A stretch of 64,000 nt of DNA from Dipteris shenzhenensis (taxonomy: Eukaryota; Polypodiophyta; Polypodiopsida; Gleicheniales), in NCBI GenBank assembly GCA_047967505.1, contig CM106540.1. The stretch is one strand, 5' to 3'. This document shows, in pieces, positions 42,277-54,489 of the stretch. Position 1 is the first letter of the stretch. Every line of letters starts with the position of its first letter. Under the pieces are notes generated by a model. That model searched no databases. It saw only the letters and a program-made list of their open reading frames with translations, and had not been told where the DNA came from. The position numbers were made by a program, and so were the translations under genes.

Positions 42277-45200
42277 TTCCCCCTTGAGCTCAATCCCAAT
42301 TCCTGCACACCAAGCAGGTCTCTGAACTTGTGCAGCTTCTCTGTGCCCAATGCTTTCATGAATATGTCAGCCACCTGATCCTCTGTGCTGACATAAACTA
42401 GATCAATAAGACCTAGTAAAACCTTCTCCCACACATAGTGATAATGCACCTCAATGTGCTTTGTTCTAGCATGATAGACTGGGTTATTTGCCAAGTGTAT
42501 ACTGTTCATGTTGTCACAATAAATGCCAACTAGCCCATCTGTAGACTGATGCATATCATAAAGTAGCTTATGCAACCAAGCTACCTCACATGCAGCCACT
42601 GCTGCACCCCTGTACTTAGCCTATATGCTCGACAAGGCAACTGTAGGTTGTTTCTTGCTGCTCCAAGTGACTGCAACACTCCCAAAAGAGAACACATATC
42701 CACTCGTAGATCATCTATAAAAACTACTACCAGCCCAATCAGCATCAGTGTATCCAGGCAACTGTATCTGAACCCCAGTCTCATAAAACAGTCCATACTG
42801 CAATGTGGACATCACATACCTCAATATGCATCTAGCCGCATCCAAATGCGGTTTCCTTGGAGCCTACATAAACTAACTTACCAATCCAACAGCATAGCTC
42901 AAATCTGGCCTGGTAATAGTCATATAAATCAAACTTCCTACTATGCGTGTGTACATAGTAGGGTCTTCCAAAAGCTCACCTGCATCTGCGCTCAGCTTCA
43001 CATTCTGCTCCAAAGAAACTAAAATAGGCTTGCAGCCTATCATCCCATATTTGGACAGAATGTCCAATCCATACTACCTCTGCAAGAGCCATATCCCACT
43101 TGGTGATCTAATCACCTCAATGCCCAAGAAATAACGCAGCTCTCCCAAATCCTTCATCTCAAACTTCTGCTTCAATATCATTTGCACATGAAGGATATCT
43201 TCATCACTATCACCTGTGATGATCAAATCATCAACATAAATGACAAGCAGCATAATACCTTTCTCTGTTTTTCTCACATAAAGTGAGAAATATGCCTTGG
43301 AAATCTGAAAGCCAATAGTGACAAGATACTGTCCTATCTTGTCAGACGATGCTCTGGGTGCTTGTTTCAAGCCATACAAGGCTTTCTTCAACCTGCAAAG
43401 TCAGGATGAACATCATGAACATAACCTGGTGGCTGCTCCATATAGACCTCTTCTTGCAAATCACCATGCAAGAAAGCATTCTTTACATCCATCTGATGTA
43501 AAGACCATCCCTTTGATGCAACCATAGCAATGACTGCTCTTACGGTTGCCATCCTTGCAACTGGACTGAATGTTTCAAGTTCATAATCAATGCCATATGT
43601 CTGTGCATACCCCTTGATAACTAATCTTGCCTTGTATCTGTTCACAGAACCATCTACATTGTGCTTCACCTTATAAACCCACTTGTAGCCAATTGCATTC
43701 TTGTCTTTAGGCAAAGGCACCGATTCCCATGTAGCATTTGCTTCCAAGGCATCTATTTCTTCATCCATGTCTTTCTCCCATTTTTCTTTTCCCATGGCTT
43801 GCTCAAAAGAAGTGGGTTTTGGTTCCTGTATCACTTTGACCATATAGGCATAGTGAATGGCTGTAAATCCATCATATTTTAGCCTATCCACAGGATACCT
43901 AGCTCTCGTAGACCTACGCAAAGTAGGCTCACTACTAGGTGCTCTCAAAACATCCCTAGTCTTCCTTACTCTAGGTGTAACAATAGAAGGAATACCCAAC
44001 TCATCATCAATGCTCTGTTTTGAGCCATTGGATTCACCATCCACATAAGAGTGACCTGCATTCACATCATCCATGGGCTGATCTACTTTCTCTTTTCCTT
44101 TTCGTGAGACCTACATACCACTATCTGCATTGCTTTGAGGAGATTCTCCTGATCTCAATCTGCCTGTCCATGGCAAAGTATGTGAACCACTGCTAGAGAA
44201 CACTATAGGTCCACTAATATTTTGTGATTGCTGCTGTGAATTCTGTGTAGCATTACCATTTTGTGCATCTACATCATCAATCACATTTACTGGTTTATAC
44301 CAGCTACTCATCTCATAAAAGACAGCATCTCTACTCACTGTAAACTTACGAGTAGAAGGGCTATAGCATCTATACCCTTTCTGTTGTAGAGAATAACCAT
44401 TAAAGATGCACTTCTTAGCCTTTGGATCCAACTTGGATCTCAACTCATCTGGCACATGAACATAGGCAATGCAACCAAAAACTTTCAAATGAGAAATATC
44501 TGGTTTCCTACCAATATACCTCTCCTCTGGCATCATGCCATGTATTGCTGCAGTGGGAGTTCTTTTCATTATATAGACTACTGTAGCAACTACTTCAGCC
44601 CAATAATAATCTAGTAGGTATTTTTCATTTAGCATGGCACAAGATACCTCTCCAATATGCCTGTTTTTCCTTTCTGCAAGTCCATTTTGCTGTGGGGTAT
44701 GACTACATGAATATTGTTGCTTTATGCCATGCTCATGCAAGAACATTGCAAACTCATTTGAGAGGTACTCTCTCCCTCCATCTAACCTTAGGCAATTTAT
44801 TTGCAGGCCTGTTTCTTTTTCAACCATAGCTTTAAAAGCTTTGAAATGCCCAAACACTTCACTTTTCTTTTTCATAAAATACACCCAAACTTTTCTGTTG
44901 TAGTCATCAATAAAAGTGACAAAATAATGACAACCTCCAATAGATGTAGCTTTAGTCGTCCACACATCAGAGTGGATTAATTCTAATGGCTTCTTACTCT
45001 CTTGAACATGTCTAGGAAATGGTTTCCTTGCCTATTTTCCAAATGGACAGGCTTCACATACCTTATGCATTTCTGCAACCTTGAACTTAGGCAATCCTGC
45101 AACAATATTTTGGGCCTGCATTAATTTAAGTCGCTGTACATTAACATGACCAATGTGTTTATGCCAGATATCAATTTTTGCAACTACACCGGTCCCATGT

Positions 45201-45445
45201 GCAAACATTGCTACACTCAATTGAGGCATGTCCTCATCCAATGTAAATATCCTGCCCTTCTTCTTTCCTTTTGCTATCAAGCGACCTTTATTTTTCATAT
45301 CCTCAACAAAGCATCCATGAGGATTAAATATGACCTGCAAGCCTTGCTCAACCATTTGACCAATAGAAACTAGGTTCTTGGTGATATTCGGGACATGAAA
45401 TACATCAGACAGGTATTTCTTTTTCCTTTGAGTTATATGATCTAC
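42277..45445 (-). pseudogene. Ty1/copia pol relic (integrase, RT, RNase H), copia F
   Basis: Minus strand from ~45445: GAG-pre-integrase (I-W-H-K-H-I-G-H-V-N, C-E-A-C-P-F-G-K), integrase core (T-F-I-D-D-Y-N-R-K-V-W, C-L-R-L-D-G-G-R-E-Y with an altered S-D-R-G-G-E, N-G-L-A-E-R-K-N-R), and integrase tail (F-G-C-I-A-Y-V-H-V-P). RT follows ([36 protein letters not shown]). RNase H comes last (D-A-D-W-A-G, C-D-N-M-N-S-I, H-I-E-V-H-Y-H, A-D-I-F-M-K-A-L). TAG stops separate integrase from RT (~44113) and occur in RNase H; frameshifts at ~43390 and ~42800. The open frame of RNase H runs past the polypurine tract into the LTR. Gag, protease and 5' LTR are missing. Confidence 0.92.
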
Positions 45446-45475
45446 TTCTTGTACAAATGTATCATGCTTTTTTTT

Positions 45476-45647
45476 AAATGTACTCTAGTTTTAATAACAT
45501 GTCACGCCATTTTTTCTAATTTGATTTTTTAAAATCTTACTTTTTGTCTCTTTTAACAACATGAAGTCCTCTTTTTTTAATGTACTCTAGTTTTAATAAC
45601 ATGTCACGTCATTTTTCCTAATTTTATTTTTTAAAATCTTACATTTT
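45476..45647. repeat. Direct repeat, ~70-bp unit at 102-bp spacing
   Basis: atgtactctagttttaataacatgtcacg...ttttaaaatcttac occurs at 45478-45547 and 45580-45649 with few differences. Confidence 0.85.
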
Positions 45648-45699
45648 GACTCAAACTTTTGTTTTATAAGAGCCTCTTTTTTTAAAATGCTTTATCTAA

Positions 45700-46340
45700 A
45701 ATTATCTCACAAAATGAATTTGGATAGTGCACCAGTCCAAAATTAATGAAATAGGTGTTATGAGGAACTTAGTCATGACTTCTAGCCAAAGAGCTAATGA
45801 AAAGATACCTTGGATGATGATAAAGTGGATATAGAAGATGCTGAGACTATGGGTTTAGAAAACCTAGAGGACCATTACTATGGCCCTACAGGTAATAAGC
45901 CAAGAGAAGAGTTTAAAAGAGATAGATGTGAAAAAATGATTTCCTTTTGGTAAGGCCAAGTGATGAAATATACCCTATTTGGCTAGGTGTTGCATTGTTA
46001 GATGTGGACACAGAAAAGAGATCTAGTAATTATATGAAGGTGTTTGTGCAGTATTGGAGTCCAATTCATAGAGGAAGATGTAGCGATGCAATACGATATG
46101 AGTACAATATGCAAATTTCTGGAACAAAAATTGGCGATATATGGGGAATGAGGACCCGTTGGGAGCATGTGGATTCAATAGTATGGAGTTGGAGCATCGT
46201 AAAAGTTCCAAATAAAAGAAGTAAGGTTAGAATCCCACAGAATGCAATCTTGAAACCACAAGAGAATCTTCAAATGGCAAAGAACAAGAGTAGGAAGGAT
46301 GGTATGAGTATTGATGATTTCTTGGATGATTTGTGAAAGA
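45700..46340 (+). pseudogene. Unrecognised coding relic, C-terminal-like
   Basis: A 130-codon frame (45947-46336) reads P-S-D-E-I-Y-P-I-W-L-G-V-A, V-F-V-Q-Y-W-S-P-I, W-E-H-V-D-S-I-V-W-S-W, ending in a lysine-rich segment I-D-D-F-L-D-D-L-stop. The composition and aromatic spacing look protein-like. Preceding acidic codons (~45800-45940) may be part of it in another frame. I do not recognise a family; a transposon C-terminus is plausible. A short block around 45735 (ccaaaattaatgaaa) is shared with ~54110. Confidence 0.4.
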
Positions 46341-47060
46341 TAAAGTCTATTTGAGCAAAAGGCCAAAGACAATTTGTAATGATTGGATGATCTATACTTT
46401 CTTTAATGTTCAAATTAATCAATCCACTTTCATGAATGTTTGTTAGATTTAACCTTTGCATTCTACTTTTTTGTACTTATTCATTAGAACTTGGTATCAT
46501 TTTATGAGAGCAATTTTTATAATAATATTATATTTAAAAAAATTAATTATTAATTATATTAATTAAATTTTTTATCTTAATTAAGAATAATTATTTTAAT
46601 TATCTTGATTTAAAAAATCAATATACAATAAATTTTCTAATCAACTACGTCAATGAAAATGCTTAGAGCAATGTACACATTGCATATCTACCGCATCATG
46701 AACATGGAAACTAATCACAAGAGGTTTCAAAAAAGTTAGTAGCATCGAAACCAAATCGACCTCAGCTCATTTGAATGCACATAAATGCCTTCAACCCAAT
46801 TCAGTTGTAAGCATTCCAAAATCATAAGAAAACATGCAAAAAGCCACTTACATAAAAGAAACATATGAGGAAATCTCCAATGAACAAAACATATCTAAAA
46901 GTACACATTTTCTTGCTCCTTAACCAATTTGAAGCATTCCATTTTCATGAGATTTTCCCACTTTTCCTAATATGGCCTTTGATTCAATCTTTCAAACTCA
47001 ATCAAATATTTTGTTGGATGCTTAAAAATACATATTGTGGCCATATAAAAACTAAAGGGA
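46341..47060. other. AT-rich, no gene seen
   Basis: Includes a very AT-rich segment at 46510-46640. No coding signal. Confidence 0.5.
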
Positions 47061-48650
47061 AGAACCTTTGAAATTTGCTTTGCAGTGAGTCTTCTGGAGT
47101 CCCTTGCTTGTCTAGCAAGTTCATTGCAATCATATGCATAATGCTGGCCATCAATCGGCTCAAATTTACAAATTACAATGCAGCAATAAATTTCTCTGTC
47201 TCTTTTAAAACTTTCTTGGAATTTGCTTCTTCACCCTGTTCATGTGGAATTTGTCAAAGGCTTTGTGTGAAGATTTTGCTGAAAGTCTCCTCAAAATGGG
47301 TAGGTCCTTCAAACATAACTCCATTGTTAGGGCTACCTATATTTGGACAGGAAAACATGATTGGATGTAAGACTACATTAAGATCATGGGTTTCTTTCCA
47401 TCCACCAAAGCCTTGAATATTTGCATCGCATAAGATATATCAAGATTCCTATTATTGGTAAAAATAGTTGCCGACTCCACATCTCGAGCATTCATAGCAT
47501 AGGGATTTTGTCCCCATATATCCAACATCATCTTCTATGATCGTCTCATTGAGATGCAAATTGAGATTCTTTATTGACATGAGCTCATCTTGATCTTCCT
47601 CAATGTCTTGATCTGACTCTTCTTCCTCTATATTTTCTCTATCCTCCTCTTTCTCTTGTACCTCAAGTTTCTGAGCGGAGGAACGTTGCCTTTTTTTCAA
47701 AGTAGCCTTTGGAATTGTGTCCTCTTTATCTTTTACCTGTACTTTTTGAATGGAGGAACATTTTCTTTTTGTGAAAGTAGCCTTTGGAAATGTGGCCCTT
47801 GCAGTATTAATCTTTTCTATTTCACGTCTTTCTTTTCCCTTGATAGGTTGCGCCAACGTGGCTGTGGCTCTCGTCCTTCCTCTTCCTCTATCTTTTGTAT
47901 TTCTTTAGGCTACAATGGTTGTGTTGCTTCTTCATTTTTTAGATCAAACACAGCATCTCCTTCTATTTCTATCTAAAAGAGTTTGAGTGCAGACCCTTGA
48001 TGTGGGGCTCCTTGTCTAGGCTGCTTTTGAGCCAAACTAGGAGCTCTCTCATCCTGCTTGTGTCCTCTTTGTTTCTAAACCAAAGTAGCATCCATCTGAT
48101 CTTACTTGTGCCCTCCATGCTCTTGATTGATTTCATGGTCTATCTTCAGTGAAGATGTCTTAAAGTACTCAACCATTATCTTTTGACGCAACCTACTTGA
48201 CTCTGCATTTGAAAATGTACTCCATTCATCCATGAGAGCCTGTAATCGAGTTTGTAATTTCTGTAAAGTTTGATGGTGACGGAGGTGGAATTGCGAACCT
48301 GTTTAGACCTCTTGATAAGATAAAATGATAGCTTCTAATACTAGGTTGTGAACACTTCACAAAAATATCAAAGTATGGGCTCTTTGGTTCCATAGTAATT
48401 CCCACAACCATGCTAGAAGTTATATCTTTCTTAGAGATGCTTGCATTCCATGCCTCTTCATTTTGCTCCATATCTTTCCGTAACATCATAAGATGTAGCT
48501 TAGTTTTTCTTTGAATGAGAAACCAAACTTTTCTTCCCATGTGCATGGGAGTCCACTTCCCTTCAAAGTTATCACAGGCATACTCTTTCCCATTGAAATG
48601 TAAGGTGGTGCTAGAGACAAAAGCTCTAATCTCTTGAGAGTGCTCCATAA
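47061..48650 (-). pseudogene. Unrecognised charged-protein gene relic
   Basis: The longest clean piece starts with ATG at 48648: M-E-H-S-Q-E-I-R-A-F, G-K-W-T-P-M-H-M-G-R-K-V-W-F, S-P-Y-F-D-I-F-V-K-C. Farther down (47856-47452) comes a lysine/glutamate-rich frame with an internal repeat (P-K-A-T-F-T-K-R-K-C-S-S / P-K-A-T-L-K-K-R-Q-R-S-S). A helical stretch near 48200 (L-M-D-E-W-S-T-F-S-N) lies in another frame, and more coding-like sequence continues to ~47100. The order suggests one multi-exon or frameshifted gene on the minus strand. No family recognised; host or transposon origin is open. Confidence 0.4.
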
Positions 48651-48742
48651 TAGTTGAAAACCCTACATAAAAAATAATTCACAAGACTTTAGATACAATG
48701 CTTCAATAAAATAGCCATTAAGGCTTTAAATTAAATTACAAA

Positions 48743-48883
48743 CTGAAAGACAATATATTTTGCCCATCATACTCTAATGTGCCCAAGCTGAAAGACAATG
48801 CATTTTGCCCATCATACTATAATGTGCCCAAGCTGAAAGACAATGCATTTTGCCCATCATACTGTAATGTGCCCAAGCTGTAA
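48743..48883. repeat. 45-bp tandem repeat, three copies
   Basis: ctgaaagacaatgcatttt...gtgcccaag at 48743, 48788 and 48833, nearly identical; a fourth copy breaks off at ctgtaac. Confidence 0.93.
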
Positions 48884-49544
48884 CAAAATCTTTGAATGGA
48901 TGATCAAAAATAGCCTCAAAGGCTTTTACGAGGCTCAATCTATATACATAAATTAAAAATAATAGCCAATAAGGCTTTACAATGAGATGAGAAAAAATAA
49001 AACTATGATGTGTCCATCATTAAAAACTGCATTGTGTCCACTAAAACTCTACCCACTGAAACTCTGACACTGATGTGTCATTTGTCATCTAAAACTTTGC
49101 TCATAAGGTTGTGTTATGAGTGTGAAACTGCATGTCAACGTAGGACTCTGATTAGGAACTAGTCGGGAATTTTTTAGCATGGCTTTGATTGGTTGTTTTG
49201 AATTTCTTTCCTCTATGGATAAACTAATCTCTTCTAATCTAAGCTATACCAACCGTTGAATCAAAGAAAAATCAAGAAATAATTTCTTTTTCATTATATA
49301 TATACATTTTAATAAGTTATCTTCAATACAAGAGTTATAAACAAATTTTATTTTAATTTAACAAAATATTTAAACTAAATTAAATATATTAAAATTATTT
49401 AAATATACATTTATATTAAAATGAATTAAAAATTAATAATATAAATACACTATTTAAAAATATTTAAATTTAAATTTAATAATACATACAAATTACTTTA
49501 ACTAATAATTAATTAAACCCTCCCTCTCCCCTTTACACTGGATT
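48884..49544. other. AT-rich, no gene seen
   Basis: AT-rich runs at 49260-49510. No gene. Confidence 0.5.
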
Positions 49545-49858
49545 AACTAATAACTAATTAACTATCTAATTAATCAACTAAATAATTAGCTAATTAATTA
49601 ATTAACTAATTAATTTACTAACCCCCTCCCCTTATTCCCTGGTGGCTGCGGCCACCAAGGAATAAGGGGAGGGGGTTTACTAACTAACTAACTAATCAAC
49701 TAAATAATTAGCTAATTAATTAATTAACTAATTAATTTACTAACCCCCTCCCCTTATTCCCTTGCAGTCGCGGCCGCCAGGGAATAAGGGGAAGGGGGTT
49801 TACTACCCTTCCCTTATTATGTGGAGGCCGTGGCCATGAGGAATAAGGGGAGGGATAA
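49545..49858. repeat. Three G/C-rich hairpins in AT-rich duplicated sequence
   Basis: Near-perfect inverted repeats at 49620-49677, 49742-49800 and 49804-49855 share arms ccccctccccttattccc / gggaataaggggaggggg around GC-rich loops. The taattaattaacta spacer before the first two is also duplicated (49575-49619 and 49695-49741). Confidence 0.92.
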
Positions 49859-50789
49859 AATCCCTCAATTGCTCCGTGCACCCTCGCCTTCGCCTTCTGT
49901 CATCTATGCGCCTCCTCATTCCATCATCTAGGCGACAAAGATTCGGGCGGGGCGACGTAAGTTTGGGAGGTCGACGAAAGTTTGGGAGGTGATTGGAAGC
50001 TAAAGGTGGTGGTGGCAATTAAGGGGTGGTGTTCATTGCATCCCACCTCCCTTCGTCGTTGCATCCCCATCCTTCCATCGCATCCCCGTCTTGTCTCTCC
50101 TTCCCATCTCCTTCCATATATCCTTTCTCTCTCTTCTCTTGCTTCTTCCATGTGCCATGGCCTCCCTCTACTTCTCAAAAAGATTCGTTTCCCCTCTCCC
50201 TTCTCTCTCAATTTCTAGTTCTAATATATTTAAGAAAAGGAAACATGAATATAAATTCTTCATACCTAGCTAAGCTGGCTGAAGGTTTTGTAGATAGGAT
50301 GTAGACTCTCCTTGATTCTTCCTCTTGCTCCAATTGATTGAGATAAGAATGAATGAAGAGAAGAAGACCTTTTTATACTTCTTTAGGGCAAATTAAGATT
50401 TTCATTTTCTACCCTTCTCTTTCCTTTTTGCGTTTCTTTCTTTCACTATTCTATTTCCTTTTCCTTTCCTTTCACCCTTCTCTTTCTCTCATACTAAGCA
50501 CAATTGTTCTCAAGTAATTATAATCAATTATTTTCATAATAAACACGCTTTTTTTAAAACTACTTACCTCACAAATAGTTTTCGAATGTCATCCTTCTCT
50601 TTCTTTTGATTAATAAATATCCTACTAAGCACAAACGATTTCATAATAATTAGACTCAATTATTTTCATAATAAATACAAGTTTTTTGAAACTACTAACC
50701 TCACAAATACTTTTCTAATGTCAATTGTTACTCAAAATTGGCTATCCATTGAATCACACCTTTTTTTAAACTACTAACTTCACAAACTC
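49859..50789. other. No convincing gene
   Basis: Short Pro/Ser/Arg-rich frames at 49860-50300 on both strands look like composition effects. 50300-50780 is T-rich with a small repeated segment (catactaagcacaa / cctactaagcacaaa, aactacta-acctcacaaat). Confidence 0.4.
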
Positions 50790-51750
50790 TTAGGTGTGTT
50801 ATCCAAACAAGTACTTATCGGATGGGGGCGCCATTTTGCACCCAAGTCGATAGCACCTAGGTTGAGACACTTACAAAGTATTGTGTCCATTGGATAAGCT
50901 TTGCATTGTAGATCAAGCATTAAACATCGTTTTTTCCTCAGTGTGATGCACATCCGTAAAAAAACATGCTCCTAAGTGTGTTATCCGAATAAGTACTTAT
51001 TGGATGGGTGGGCCACATTGCGTGAAACTCAATACCACCTAGGTTGAGGTGTGTGCAAAATATTGTGCCCATCGGCTATGCTTTGTATGGTTGATTAAGA
51101 ATTAAACATCATTTTTGCCTTACTAGAGTCATGCACAACCACAAGAAAACATAGTCCTAGGTGTGTTATTGGAACAAGTACTTATCGTATGGGTGCCCAA
51201 CTTTGCACGCAATTCCATACCATCTAGGTTGAGGTGTGTGCAAAGTATTGTGTCCATCGCATATGCTTTGAATGGTCGATCAAGAATTAAGCATTATTTT
51301 TGCCTTAGTGTCATGCACAACCATATAAAAACATGGTCCTAGGTGTGTTATTCCAGCAAGTACTTATTGGATGGTCACACCACTTTGCACTCATGTAAAT
51401 ACTACCTAGTTTGAGATGCGTGCAAAGTATTGTGTCCAGTGGATATCATTTGCATGGTCGATTACGCATTATACACCATTTTCCCCGTAGTGTTATGCAC
51501 CACCATATAAAAACACGGTCCTAGGTGAATTATTTTTTAAAAAGTACTTATAGGATGGGGGCGCCACTTTGCTTGCAACACAATATCACCTAGATTGAAT
51601 CACATGCAAAGTATTATGCCCATTGGATAGGCTTTACATTGTCGATCAAGCATTAAACACCGTTTTTGCCTCAGTGTGATGCACATCCATAAAAAAACAC
51701 TCTCCTAGGTGTGTTATCCGAACAAGTACTTATCAGATGGGCGCGCCACA
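50790..51750. repeat. ~183-bp satellite, about five to six units
   Basis: aagtacttat recurs at 50809, 50991, 51176, 51358, 51542 and 51724 (spacing 182-185). Units share gtgtgttatcc, gatgggggcgcca, caccaccta-gttgag and gcaaagtattgtgtccat. The sequence is unrelated to the 24640-26770 satellite although the period is nearly equal. It ends at the ATG of the next gene-like region. Confidence 0.93.
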
Positions 51751-51751
51751 T

Positions 51752-53651
51752 ATGGAAGTACTTGGAGATGTTATGCCTTATAATGTTTGCAATAAATTAT
51801 TTATTGCATGGGATAGAGATGAGACTTATCCAACACGTATCATCGGGAATACAAAGTGCAATTCTTTGGATTTTAGTGTGGAAGATATTTTGCAAATGAT
51901 ATCATTTGCAAATAAGAACATAGTGGAAGGTCAAGTTTTGGGGTTTGAACACTAGGATCAGTGGTCATTTGCGAAGATGAGGATTGTGAAAGTTACTAAT
52001 GATGGTATGGATGATAACACAACGTCATTGGATGGTCCCTATTATGTGGAAGGAAAATATTTGAGATGGAGCATGCAATTTTTAAGGGACGTGGTTTTCA
52101 ATGACAAAGATAGAGTATACTACAATTTCAAAGGACTTAAAGAATATGCCTACAAGCTAAGCTTTGTTCCTTCAGACGTGGATGATTTCAATGAACTCAA
52201 GTATAAAAGTGACATCTTATCAAGAGTGGATGAGTTCATTGATACCGAGAAAGATAAAGAATTTAGAAGCAATGCCTGCTCTAGAGAGGATGAACTCTTG
52301 CATATTGAGAAAGGCAAAGGCATCAAAAGTATTGTCTCTTTAGAATTATATGATTTCAATGAAATCCTCTATAGAAGTGACATCTTACCAGGAGTGGATG
52401 AGTTCAGTGGTATTGTGAAGGCAAAAGACTTCAGAAGCGATGTCTTATCTGGAGTCTATGAATTCATGCATGTCGAGAAAGATAAAGATATCATTGGTGA
52501 GCTCAATGGTAGTGTGAAGGGAAAAGACTTCAGAAACGATGTCTTATCTGGAGTCTATGAATTCACGCACATTGAGAAAGATAAAGATATCATTTGTGTT
52601 GTCTCCTCAACTTGGATGATTTTAATGCACTTAACTATAGAAGCTTGTCCAGAGTGGATGAGTTCATTGGTACCAATAAAGCAAAAGGTTTTAGAAGTGA
52701 TGTCTCATCAAGAGTGGATGAATTCATACACATTGTCAAGGAGTGCAAAGAGTTCGAAAGTGTTGGCTTATCAAACATGGACGACATGGATATTGACTCA
52801 AATGGTCTAACGATTACTACAAAGACAAGAATGAGATCAACAAATGACTATTCGGTATTTGACTTTGACAGTGATAAGATAAACGATGCCACATCCCATG
52901 AAAACATGATGACAAATAAATTCAACGTGGAGAAGTGTACAATTTCCAAAAACTTGGATGTACAGAAGAAACCAACAAAGGACTATTTGGTATTTGAATT
53001 TGATTATAATAAGATGAAGGATGCAACATCCCATGAAAAGAAAGTGACGAATAAATTTGATAGGGAGAAGTGTACAAACGTACAGAAGAAATGGACATAC
53101 ATATGCATGAAAAGAAAGCGAGTCCAGGCAGATGTAGAAAAGAAACCAAAGAGAATAAGAGTAATGAATGAAGATGTTATGCTAAAAGCAATGTGATCTA
53201 CATGTTGCAAGCGAAGTTGTATGCATTCCATTAACTTGACATCAAGGGATGTAGAGAACACGTGTGGCAAAGAAGAGAGAGCAAAAGAAATGAATACCTA
53301 CTCACGAGGCTCTCTTGCTTTCTAGTAAATGACACGAAAAAGCCAAATTTCGAACAACAGATAAAGCCTCGCATAAATGAAAAAAGTATTTGCAATAATG
53401 CATATCGCATTACTACAGGATTATCACATGGCACATACTAGGATTTGGCAAACAAAGCAAAGTATGGAGTAAAGTTTAACATTCATGGAAACACAAGAAG
53501 GCCCAAAATAAGAGCCTCAACGGTCTCGGCACTAGAAAGTTTAAAAGACTACATTCATGAAAATGCTTTACCTCAACCCCATCTATCTGAAATGCATCTT
53601 CCGATAGGTTTGACAAAAAAAGAAGTGTTTAAGTCTATTGGAGAAACATAG
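51752..53651 (+). pseudogene. Gene-like region encoding two kinds of internal protein repeat
   Basis: From ATG at 51752 a protein-like segment (L-F-I-A-W-D-R-D-E-T-Y-P-T-R) runs to TAG at ~51955. The same frame resumes (M-R-I-V-K-V-T-N-D-G) to ~52590 and then shifts. Repeat type 1, roughly 30-60 residues: Y-R-S-D-I-L-P-G-V-D-E-F, K-D-F-R-S-D-V-L-S-G-V-Y-E-F and E-K-D-K-D-I, at least six times up to ~52750. Repeat type 2, twice at 52845-53095: F-D-F-D-S-D-K-I-N-D-A-T-S-H-E then V-E-K-C-T with about 45-residue spacing. It ends in a basic segment K-R-K-R-V-Q. A further frame follows at 53445-53651. Very acidic/lysine-rich, no known domain. One stop and one frameshift argue for a pseudogene, but introns could explain them. 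Confidence 0.45.
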
Positions 53652-54190
53652 ACTCCAAAGAGGGCATGCTCCGACTTCTTTTCACAATTTGTATACTCTT
53701 TGGAAGAAGAGCTTTGTACATGTTAAAATATCAAAAAGGCAAAAAATGTCAAAGTGTTTTGGGACTTCAAGAGTGTTATAGTTTTCTACATCAAATTTTA
53801 AGTGCATTCTTTTGGAATAAATTATATTAATAAGTCTTTATTTTGAAAGTGATTTTTCGTGGATTTAAATTAATAACTCATGATTGTTTTAAAACGCGAA
53901 AGGATTGTTAAAAACAAGAAGTACAAAAGTAGGATTTAATCAAAGTTTTTGCATTAGTAGTTCACCATTATAGAGACAGATTTTGAAATTTATTATGTGG
54001 GAATGATAGTGCCAAAAAGTAAACTTTTGATTCTCGAATGATATTTTCATAAAGTAAACTTTTCATTTGGGAAGGATTTTTGGGATTAGTCCAAGAGTAG
54101 ACATATGAGTCCAAAATTAATGAAACAAGTGTTGATAGCAGTCATCATTCCTTGCAGGGCCACTCTGATGGTGCCCATCTAATATAAATA
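53652..54190. other. No gene seen
   Basis: AT-rich flank. Includes gtccaaaattaatgaaacaagtgtt near 54110, which resembles 45733-45758. Confidence 0.4.
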
Positions 54191-54209
54191 TACCACAGGA
54201 GTTTCTGGT

Positions 54210-54470
54210 CTATAGCTCCTTAAGCACCTCCTTTGCAACCTTGGTCCACTCACAATTCCCCCCATACTTGCCAAAATCTGATTTTGTATCCGTTACCTGA
54301 GGGATCTCATCATCCAGACTTTCAGGAGGACAGAAGCCTTCATTCCTCGCAACCCCACTCTTATGGTGCCCATATAACCTAGGTGTGGGAAGGGCCCTTC
54401 TCATTCCTAGCTCCTCTTCTGCAAGCTTGAAGCCATACAAAGCCAACGCACCATATAGCTCAGTGCGCAT
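54210..54470 (-). CDS. Unrecognised 86-codon open frame
   Basis: From ATG at 54470: M-R-T-E-L-Y-G-A-L-A-L-Y-G-F-K-L-A-E-E-E, then R-R-A-L-P-T-P-R-L-Y-G-H-H, ending K-E-V-L-K-E-L-stop. The composition is like a real soluble protein and unlike the low-complexity frames nearby. There is no known domain and no obvious neighbouring exon. It may be an exon of a gene fragment. Confidence 0.35.
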   Translation of the reverse strand: MRTELYGALALYGFKLAEEELGMRRALPTPRLYGHHKSGVARNEGFCPPESLDDEIPQVTDTKSDFGKYGGNCEWTKVAKEVLKEL

Positions 54471-54489
54471 AGACGTAGAACAAGGGGAT

